Shown here piece by piece: positions 16,021 to 24,800 of a stretch of 64,000 bases of DNA. Every line of letters begins with the position of its first letter. Position 1 is the first letter of the stretch. Both the position numbers and the translations under genes were made by a program. The notes beneath the pieces were generated by a model. That model was not told where the DNA came from. It did not search any database and was given only the letters and a program-made list of their open reading frames with translations. Source of the DNA: a virus; the IMG/VR virus record IMGVR_UViG_3300010885_020868, positions 1 to 64,000 of that record, one strand, 5' to 3'.

Positions 16021-16795
16021 CCAATTGCTAGTCCAGGCTGCTAGCGGCCTAGAAAAATTAATGGTCGGTAGCGGAAACGGTGCTCTTAAAGATAGTACAG
16101 TCGCTCAAATATCAGCAGCAATATATTATCAGGCAAATGTCTTATCACAGGTAACAACAAATAATGGATTTGAAGCTTTGTTTGCTAAAACACTCTTTAA
16201 TCAAATAAACAAAGATTTTGGATTATATATAGATGCTCAGGCAAGAATGAAACCAAAGGCTTTGCACCATGTTTACGAATGGGATGATACTGGAAATTCA
16301 ACAAAAAGACTTTTTAGACTAAGTAAAAAAATGTCTAATGGATTAAGTTTTCAAATTGGATATAAATTTATTTTATCTAAAACGGCTCCATTAAAAACAA
16401 GAAATCAAAAAAGATATGTATTTAAAAATAAAGCCTCTATCATGGAACAAGGAATACCCGTTATAATCACTCCAAGGACCCCTGGAGGCCGCTTAGTGTT
16501 TGAGTACATGGGAGAACCTATGTTTATGCCAAAGGGGGCTTCAGTGACCGTACAACGCCCTGGAGGACGTGCAGCAACTCATCAATTTAAATTACATTAT
16601 GCTAAATTTTTTACAGGAGATTTAGTTAATCTATCAATTAAAAAATCGGGATTCCAAAGAATATTTAATGATAGAATAGCTAGAGCAATGGGATTACCTT
16701 TAAATATTAGAAAGGTTAAATATTCATTCTCGCCAAATGCGGTAAGGATGCAATCTTTGTCAGCAGTACAGGCAGCATTTGGAGGAATACTATGA
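16010..16795 (+). CDS. neck / minor head-tail protein
   Basis: A 261-aa protein with no recognised motif beyond a basic, beta-rich core (RLSKKMSNGLSFQIGYKFIL, TPRTPGGRLVFEYMGEPMFM, VTVQRPGGRAATHQFKLHYA). A TTG at 16010 overlaps the previous gene by 11 bases; an in-frame ATG at 16061 is the alternative and would shorten it by 17 residues. Its place, between head closure and tail terminator genes, is that of an HK97 gp10-like protein. The call is by position. Confidence 0.6.
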   Translation: MASSQLLVQAASGLEKLMVGSGNGALKDSTVAQISAAIYYQANVLSQVTTNNGFEALFAKTLFNQINKDFGLYIDAQARMKPKALHHVYEWDDTGNSTKRLFRLSKKMSNGLSFQIGYKFILSKTAPLKTRNQKRYVFKNKASIMEQGIPVIITPRTPGGRLVFEYMGEPMFMPKGASVTVQRPGGRAATHQFKLHYAKFFTGDLVNLSIKKSGFQRIFNDRIARAMGLPLNIRKVKYSFSPNAVRMQSLSAVQAAFGGIL

Positions 16796-17304
16796 CAGTA
16801 AATTATAAATTAGACATGATTCATGATCTAAGAAAGCATCTTTGGAATGAATTAACCAGTAAAGAGATCTTTGACCCACAAGATTATTATAGCGATAATA
16901 TAGGTCAAGAGATTATTCCTATTATTCCTGTTCAGCAACAGCCAGAACTTAATCAATTTTTGAGCGGGAAGAAGCACATAGTCTACGATAAAATAGGAAT
17001 GTCTTATGAAGAAAATTGGGTTATATGCTGTGAGCAAATTCTATTTACAATCTATTCAACACAGGTCGACGAAATCAATGAAATAAGAAACTTAATGGTA
17101 GATACATTTAGAAGAATGGATGAGTCGGCTAAAGACGTCAATAGCTATAACGCAATATCTGGAGCATTTAAATTCTATAGTATTTATGTAGCAGATATAT
17201 CTAGCACATCCCCATCAGAAGAAGTTCAAGGATTCTTGTCAACAGACGTTATTTTAGAGGTTAAATACTCTAGGCATATATCACCAGACGGAAGATTTAT
17301 ATAG
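16792..17304 (+). CDS. tail terminator / tail completion protein
   Basis: A 170-aa protein overlapping the previous gene by ATGA. The pattern MIHDLRKHLWNELTSKEIFD, then IIPVQQQPELN, EENWVICCEQILFTIYS and EEVQGFLSTDVILEVKYSRH is that of siphovirus tail terminators (gpU-like; ring that stops tube growth). It directly precedes the tail tube gene, the usual location. Confidence 0.7.
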   Translation: MTVNYKLDMIHDLRKHLWNELTSKEIFDPQDYYSDNIGQEIIPIIPVQQQPELNQFLSGKKHIVYDKIGMSYEENWVICCEQILFTIYSTQVDEINEIRNLMVDTFRRMDESAKDVNSYNAISGAFKFYSIYVADISSTSPSEEVQGFLSTDVILEVKYSRHISPDGRFI

Positions 17305-17305
17305 T

Positions 17306-17334
17306 TTGCCTTTAGGCGCATTATAGCGTATTAT
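17306..17334 (+). promoter_or_regulatory. promoter of the tail tube gene
   Basis: TTGCCT (17306-17311), 17 bp, TATTAT (17329-17334). The -35 box and following TT match the protease promoter at 11665. The 70-nt leader up to ATG 17405 ends in a consensus RBS AGGAGGT (17391-17397). Confidence 0.65.
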
Positions 17335-17404
17335 TGCTTATAGAGGAAAGGGCCTAGCCAGCCAAAATGATTTAAAAATTTATTCTTAACAGGAGGTAGT
17401 AAAA

Positions 17405-18118
17405 ATGGCAATTAATTCAGCCAAAAATATTCTCGTAGGTGCTTCACCACTGTATTTATCAACAAAAGATTCTACAGACAACGCTTACGTAGAAAATATG
17501 CTTGAAGCAGGTACAGTTGCATTTACAAAAGGTGCAAAGGCATCAGCAGCACTAGATGCTTCAGCAAATGTTCGTAACGTAGGATTCACAAATAATGGAC
17601 TTCAGATTACTTACAACCCAACATACGATTCAGTAACAGTAGATCAGCTTCTAGATACAGCAAAGCTTTTCAAGTCAGCAATGGAAGTTATGATTGCAAC
17701 AGAACTAGCAGAAGGAACACTTACAAACGTTCTAGCAGTATTTGGACAAGGCGCATCTACACTTACAAAGGATGGATCTGCATCAACAGATGCATATCCA
17801 ACAAAGGGCGCAACTAGCGCTGACAACAAGGACCTAGTACTAGGAATGGAAGCAGGATCTCTTGGTATTCAACCAGTAGAGCGTCAGCTATTCGCAGTAG
17901 GCCAGGCCCCAACACTAGCAAAGAATGCATCTGCAGCTGAAGTATCTGCAACAACAGAGCGTGTATATTATGCACGTCGTGTTTTGTCAGTACAACAGTC
18001 ACAATTCTCACTTGCTCGTAACGCAGCTTCAACATTTCCTGTAACATTCCGTCTGCTTCCAGACAATGCTTATGCAGGTTCAGAATATGGCAAGATTATT
18101 GACCGCGTAAGCGCTTAA
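17405..18118 (+). CDS. major tail tube protein
   Basis: A 237-aa protein, Ala/Thr/Ser-rich, with an N-terminal NILVGASPLYLSTKDSTDNA and a segment TNNGLQITYNPTYDSVTVDQ typical of phage tail tube subunits, then PVERQLFAVGQAPTLAKNAS. It has the best RBS in the window (AGGAGGT). All eight arginine codons are CGT/CGC, as in the capsid gene, and a strong terminator follows. High expression, size and location ahead of the chaperone pair and tape measure gene make the call strong. Confidence 0.87.
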   Translation: MAINSAKNILVGASPLYLSTKDSTDNAYVENMLEAGTVAFTKGAKASAALDASANVRNVGFTNNGLQITYNPTYDSVTVDQLLDTAKLFKSAMEVMIATELAEGTLTNVLAVFGQGASTLTKDGSASTDAYPTKGATSADNKDLVLGMEAGSLGIQPVERQLFAVGQAPTLAKNASAAEVSATTERVYYARRVLSVQQSQFSLARNAASTFPVTFRLLPDNAYAGSEYGKIIDRVSA

Positions 18119-18143
18119 TTTAATTATATTTAAATAAAGAATT

Positions 18144-18165
18144 CCCCCCAGAAATGGGGGGTTTT
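18144..18165 (+). terminator. intrinsic terminator after tail tube gene
   Basis: Six C (18144-18149), loop AGAAAT, six G (18156-18161), then TTTT. It is a simple GC hairpin with a T-tract, closing the tail-tube transcript. Confidence 0.9.
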
Positions 18166-18169
18166 CTAT

Positions 18170-18198
18170 TTGTAGTGATAAAACCTATATGTTATAAT
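18170..18198 (+). promoter_or_regulatory. promoter of the tail assembly genes
   Basis: TTGTAG (18170-18175), 17 bp, TATAAT (18193-18198) preceded by TGT (extended -10). It lies immediately after the tail-tube terminator and before the chaperone gene at 18226. Confidence 0.75.
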
Positions 18199-18225
18199 AA
18201 TTAAGACAATCCTAGGAGGATACAA

Positions 18226-18558
18226 TTGGCAACCACAGTATACGATGTAGAAGAAATTACATTACAAAATGGCGCAGTAGTCAAACTAAAGCCGCTCACA
18301 ATTAAAGAGCTAAGAAAGTTCATGGCGGCAATTCAAAAAACCGCAACGGCAGAAACAGAAGATGAGACTCTAACAATTCTAATTGATGCTTGTGCAGTAG
18401 CACTAGAAAAGCAACTGCCAGAATTAACTAAAGATAGAGACGCATTTGAAGATGTTTTGGACGTTCCAACAATCAACCGCATTCTTGAAATTTGCGGAGG
18501 TATTAAGATGGACGACCCAAACCTTCTAGCGGCAGCGGTTCTGGCTGGTCAGAACTAG
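18226..18558 (+). CDS. tail assembly chaperone, short form (gpG-like)
   Basis: A 110-aa protein starting at TTG 18226, placed by RBS AGGAGG at 18213. The sequence (VVKLKPLTIKELRKFMAAIQ, IDACAVALEKQLPEL, LDVPTINRILEICGGIKMDD) is that of tail assembly chaperones of siphoviruses, which bind the tape measure protein during tail building. It lies between the tail tube and tape measure genes, and the end overlaps a second frame that continues to 18884 through a -1 shift at 18516. Confidence 0.85.
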   Translation: MATTVYDVEEITLQNGAVVKLKPLTIKELRKFMAAIQKTATAETEDETLTILIDACAVALEKQLPELTKDRDAFEDVLDVPTINRILEICGGIKMDDPNLLAAAVLAGQN

Positions 18559-18884
18559 ATTTAGCCGCATTAGAAGGGGAAGTTTTTCTTTTAGGTAATT
18601 GGAAAAATTACGAAGAACTAGAAGATAATCTTTCAATGCCAGAACTAGTACAAACTTTTAAAGCAATGCAAAAAACTGAAGAAGATAAACGTAGATTTTT
18701 AGCTTCAATACAAGGCATTGATTTAAATGAAAATAAAGAAGAAGAAGGCACAACCTTCGATGATATACAAAGAAAAGCACTCGGAATAGAAGCAAGTGGA
18801 GACGATGTAGTTTCACTACAAGGAACATTTGCGGCACAAGCTGGATTTGGTATCGGAGCAGGATTGGGTTATTCTAAGGAGTAA
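18226..18884 (+). CDS. tail assembly chaperone, frameshift fusion (gpGT-like)
   Basis: The product of joining 18226-18522 with 18522-18884 by a -1 shift: 99 residues of the short form plus 120 residues of the second frame, 219 aa in total. After the shift comes a short linker (PSSGSGSGWSELDLAALEG), then FLLGNWKNYEELEDNLSMPE and VQTFKAMQKTEEDKRRFLAS, typical of the GT extension which contacts the tape measure protein and tail tube. The ATG at 18636 is internal and lacks an RBS, so separate translation is less likely. In lambda-like phages the long form is made at a few percent of the short form. Confidence 0.82.
18516..18522 (+). promoter_or_regulatory. -1 ribosomal frameshift slippery site CCCAAAC
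   Basis: The heptamer CCCAAAC is in the exact phase C-CCA-AAC with respect to the chaperone frame (codons CCA 18517-18519 and AAC 18520-18522), the canonical X-XXY-YYZ form. The -1 frame is open from 18507 to the stop at 18884, while the 0 frame ends at 18558, so a slip here yields the fused product. Confidence 0.85.
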
Positions 18885-18889
18885 TATAG

Positions 18890-21800
18890 ATGGCTGATGA
18901 GCAGATAGTAACTAATATAGTTGCTCGTTCTGATTTCTCAGGTTTGATTGCAGATGTGCAACGAACCACGGCAGCGCTGGCTAAATTACAACAAGAATTA
19001 TCCATAACAAATAAAACATTAGCAGCACAAGCTGGCCAGATTCAAAAGTCGTTTTCCGAGACACTTAGAAGCACTGGCCAGTTTTCTTCCCATTTTGTAA
19101 CAGTAGGTTCACAAGTAGAAAGTTTTGGAAGAAGTTTAGATGGCGGAAAGTTAAAGTTAAAAGATTATTTTAGAACATGGCAAGAGCACACAAGGACTTC
19201 AGGCGGATTAATCAGAGACCTTGCTAGACAGCAAGTATCACTTCAAAATGCTATTGTACAGCCATTAGGTAGAACAGCTGATGGCTTAATGAAGTTTAAT
19301 GTACAGGTTCCAAAGGGCTTAGACGCAGTAGCTAATAAAACAGCAATAGCTAAAAAAGAATTGCAAATTTATAACAAAGTTATTCAGGACGGCGGAGTTC
19401 AATTAATTAACTGGGGTAAGAATACTCAGTGGGCAGGTCGTCAGTTAACAGTTGGATTAACCGTTCCACTGGCAGCATTTGGAATGGCGGCAGCTAAAGC
19501 ATTTAGAGAAGCCGATCAAGAGCTTGTAAGACTAACAAAGGTTTACGGTGGAGTTGCAGCTACAAGTGCTGTTGATTTAGCAAATGTAAGAAAAGATGTT
19601 TCTCAGACTGCTAGAGAATTAGCTGCGGCCTATGGCTCTTCATTTAAAGATACAATTTCTTTAGCTGCTGACATTGCCGCAACAGGGAAAACTGGTAATG
19701 AACTTTTAGTATCAACAAAAGAAACAACTAGATTAGCAGTACTTGGTGAAGTTGATAGACAAGATGCGATGAAAGCAACTTTAGCATTACAAAATGCTTT
19801 TAAACAGAGCACCACAGAGTTATCAGAATCAATTAACTTTCTTAACGCAGTTGAAAACCAAACATCAACAAGTCTTGGAGATTTAATTGAGGCAATTCCT
19901 AAAGCTGGTCCAGTAGTTCAAAGTTTGGGCGGAGACGTAAAAGACTTAGCACTTTATCTTACAGCAATGAAAGAAGGCGGAATTAATGCATCAGAAGGTG
20001 CAAATGCTTTAAAGTCTGCTTTAGCTTCTATGATTAATCCAACTAAAGTTGCTAGAGAAATGTTTTCTGGCCTTGGTATTGACTTAGGCGGAATTGTAAC
20101 ACAAAATGCGGGAAATTTAACAGCAACAATTACAGCGCTACAATCTTCTTTAGATAAACTAAATCCTCTACAAAAGTCACAGGCTATCGAACAGCTATTT
20201 GGTAAGTTTCAGTTTGCAAGATTATCAGCACTTTTTGAAAACTTAGGTAAAGAAGGATCCCAGACTCTTCAAGTCATGGATTTAATGAAAGCAAGTAGTG
20301 CTGATTTAGCAAATGTAGCAGGCCGAGAATTATCACAGATTACTGAATCTGCTTCTGGTAAATATCAAAGAGCTCTTCAAACATTAAAGGCAGATTTAGC
20401 TGGAGTTGGAGAGTCTTTCTTAAATGTTCAAACATTCTTTTTAAATCTAACAAGCTCAGTAGTTAAGTTTATTGAAATGCTTCCTGGTCCAGTTAAATCA
20501 ATGCTTACATTGGTAGCAGGAATTACTGCCTTGGCTGGACCAATCATTATGTTAACTGGCGTGTTTGCTAACTTCATTGGTTATGTTATTAAAGGCATTG
20601 GCCACCTCAAAGCTTTATTTAGGGGCGGAGAAGGCTTTAAATTATTAACCCCAGAAATATTAGCAGCAAGTAAAGCTGGAAGTTTAGTAGAAAAAACATT
20701 CTATAGCGATGCAGCAGCAGCAGACATTCTAAGTGCTTCTCTTAAAAACTTAATTACAGAATTTACTATATTACAACAAAAGGCTGCTTCTGGAGCCATA
20801 TCAGTTCAACCGACAATTGCTACTCTAGCAGGAACTGTTGCGATGGCGGGAACTCCAGGAGGGATGTATAAAGGTGTAACTGTAGATCCAAACAACCCTC
20901 TTGTAGGCAGAATGGGAACAAGAGCAAGTGCTCATATGAATCCTGTTGGAAATATGACAGAAGCAGAAAGAGCAGCACAAACAATATTTGGCATGGTTCC
21001 AGGACCAATTCCAGTTAATAGAAAAATTGGAAGAAATCCTCAGATGTATGCCGATCATGGATTGCCAGCAATTCCTGGACTTACTACAATTGGCGGAGTA
21101 TCAACAGGAGTAATTCCAGAAGAAGCAGCTAAATGGCATGCAATGACTGGTGCTATAGCAATGCAATCAGAAGCAGAAATTGCTCTATTAAAGAAAGAAG
21201 TTGCCGCAACTGGCACTGTAACACATGAACTTTCTGGTTCATATCAAGCACTTCTTCCAGAAATAACAAGGTTAACAAAGTTGGCAGCTCAAGAAGGTGC
21301 GGCAATTGTTGCACAAACACAAGCTGGAGCAATTACAGTAGAGCAAGCTAGAGCAAAAATTGTAGCATTAAATGCTAGAGTAGAGGCAATGATTGCAGAA
21401 ACAACTACACAAATTGCAATTACACAAGGTAGAACTGCAAATCTAACAATGGTTCCATTTACAAATCAGCCAGTAGTTGATCCAAAAACTGGCAAGTCAA
21501 ATATGAAAGAGATGTTCCATAAAACTCCTACTGCGACATTAGTGGATAATGTTGCTAGAGCATTAGGCGGAATTAGAACTTCGGGCGGCGGCTTTAGTAC
21601 AGAGACTACAATAAGACGTAATCAGGGCGGACCAATTTATCGTAATCAGGGTGGACCAATTTATTATAATGATGGTTCTAGATCAGTAGTTCCAGGACCA
21701 AATGTAAACGCAGATGTTGTTCCAGCAATGCTTACTCCAGGAGAGTTTGTTGTAAATAAAAAAGCAACACAAGCAAATCTGGGACTACTTCAATCTATTA

Positions 21801-24800
21801 ACAGTGGTAAATTAGGAGGATCTGTATCTTCTTCTCAAGGTGGATACGGAGTAAGGCCATCTGCATTAGATATATCAAGAATGTTTAACGGATTATTTTC
21901 AAAAGCAAAAAGTCGCTCTACTGTAAAGGTAAGAGGCAATGCTCTGCCTAGACATTTTTGGTCAACAGCAACAGGACAAGATACTAATTCAAGAAGAATG
22001 GATTTGGTAGAAAGTCTTAATGCTGGCAGACCAATTAGAAATAGAAAAGGTAAAGATTACACTGAAGAGGAATTGAGACTACTTCCAAAAGAAGAGGTTA
22101 ATACTATATGGAAAGGAATAGATAGAAGCCACTTTGCACCAGCTGCAACAATTGGTCGGGACGGACAATATATTTCTCCAGGCTTGTTTGGTCCACAAAA
22201 AAGAGGTGGAGCTGGAGGCAATCTTTCTCTAAACCAGGGTGGGAATCCACAAGATATTTTAAATTCTTTAATGGATACACCAATACATCCATTTTCAACA
22301 ATGAGATCAGCATCTAGATTGTTAGGGTATCCTTCTAAAGATATTAACGCTTCTTTTAATGCCGCATGGCTAGAATTAACAGCAGCACTAAAAATTAGAA
22401 CTACCGCGTTTGGCAAAGATCAGGATACCTTTGAAGAATTTGCTGGAAAAATATTAAAAAAACATTTAAAACATCTTAAAGTTCCTGATACAAGCATTAA
22501 TTTTTATGATGAAATGCACAGACTGGGAACGGTAAGAGGAGCTGGAATAAAAGGATCTGGAGCATCAGTTGTTGCAAATGATCCAGATATAACTTTTAAT
22601 ATTCCACAAAGAAGAATGGGTGGTCCAGTATCTGGAGCATCTCCATACATAGTTGGAGAAAACGGCCCAGAACTTTTTGTACCACAAAATAGTGGAAAGA
22701 TAATTCCAGGATTTAATAAAGGCGGACAGATACAAAACTTTGCTAAGGGCGGCGAAGTGATGGCTATGCTAATGAGAATGATCCCAGGACTTGCTGGTTA
22801 CGGAATTGGATCAAAATTAACTGGCGGATCAATGATGGGCGGAATGCTTGGAAGTTTAGGCGGAGATTTAATAGGAACTGCACTAGCTGGAAAGATTTTA
22901 AAATTAGGCGAAGCAGCAACAAAAACTGGCAAGAGCGTATCTCTGCTTCAAAAGGGTTTACAATTTTTAAAAGCTAAGCCAGTATTTGGATGGACAGCAG
23001 CAGTATTAGCTGGAGCAGCAATAATAAAATCTGTAAATGATAAGATAAATGAACATAGAAGAGTAATAAATCTAGCATTTGCACAAAATTCCGAAACGGC
23101 TTCTAAGCTAGGAATTAATTATAAGTCGTTAAATGAACAATTAAAAGATTTTAAAGACAAGATGGATTTAGCAAGAGCATCTGCAAACGCATTTTATAAT
23201 TCAACAACAATGACTAATGGATTAAAATTAACAATTCAACAATTCCAAGAGCTTAAAGAATCTGTTAAAAAAGATCTTCCAGACCTTATTTCAGTATTTG
23301 ATAAAGCTGGAGGAAACGAGGTAGTTCAAAAAGCATCTCAATTAAAGGCGCAATTTATTTCTGGTGGAATGAGTGCAGAAAAGGCAACCAGTGTAATATA
23401 TGCACTAATTGCAAATTCAAATAAAGCATACCTATCTCTTCAGGTTTTAGCAGACCAAGGATTTGGATCAATTATTGATAAAAGCACCGCAGCAATATCT
23501 AGTGTTGAAACTTTTAATGCTTTATTAAATGAAGGAAATACAGACCAGCTTGCCCCAGCTTTTCAATCATTAATAACCAGTGTGCAGGAAATGGAAAAGT
23601 CTTTAATTGGAACTGAAGACGAAACTGGAAAAATTATTACTGCTTCTAGGGCATGGGAAATTACAATGCAAAAAATTACTGCAGCCCAAGGCAGTTCTGC
23701 CTCACTAACATCTTTTCAATATTCTGAATTACAAAAAACAGTTCCAGAGCTATATAAAATATTAAACGGTACGGAAAGCACAGCAGCAGTTTTAGCAAAA
23801 TGGAAAGTTTATATTTCTGGCGCTAGAGTTGAATTAAAGGGAATGACAGAAGATGCGGCTATTGCATTGGCAGCAGCTCAAACAAATCTTGTAGGAATAC
23901 TATCTGGCGGAAAAACTGGAACTGATATAGACAAGATAGTAGATGCAATAAATAGAGCTAATAAAGCATCTTTAACTAATAAGACATTAATTCAAAAAAA
24001 TGCTGTAAGCGCACAAGATGCCCTTAAAGCAGAAATTGAATTGCATCAAGATAATATTGATAAAATTAAAGAAGAGGCAGATGCTAGAAGAAAATCTTTA
24101 TCTAGACAATCAGAAGATGAAGACATTCTTACTCAGATAAAGAAAAAGCAACTAGAATATCAAGATGCTTTAGCCATGGGAGATTCGGCAACAGCCGCTC
24201 AAGCACAATTAGATTTACAAATGCTACAAAGAGGACAGGAAAAAACTTTAGCCTTAAGAGCAATTGATGATAAAGAAAAGGCAGATACAGCAGCTCAGCA
24301 ATCTATCATTGATAGTCTACAAAAAAAGCTAGATGGTACTTCAAAAACTCTTCAGACACAATTAGATAATGCAGATAAAGCCTTATCTAAAGTTACTGAT
24401 CTTCAAAATTTTCTTAATGAGGTAGTATCTTTTATTTCTTCATCTGGAACTATAGATACCGACGACGAACTGAAGGCAGCAAACTTACTTCAAAAGAAAG
24501 GAGAGGATCTAGGGCTAAAAGATATTAAGCTAGGAGCAATAAAACAAGATCCAGCAGCAGCGCTGTTTGCATCAAAATTTGGAACAGGAATGGCAAGTCT
24601 TGGATTCCCTACATATAATCCTTATGCTGCAGGAACAGATATCATATTACAAAAAGTAATCAAAGAAGGTAGATTATCGGTAGAAGATAAAAATTCTTTA
24701 TCAAATAATAATCTGCTTAAAGGCATATTGTCAGCAGTATCTACAAACAGAAATCAAATTGCTCCAATTGATTTAGGACAAACTGGCTCTGGTCAATACG

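Noticed and set aside
18636-18884. Independent gene starting at ATG 18636
   Set aside because: No RBS is present, and the frame is open upstream to 18507 with a canonical slippery heptamer in phase; the frameshift extension explains it better.
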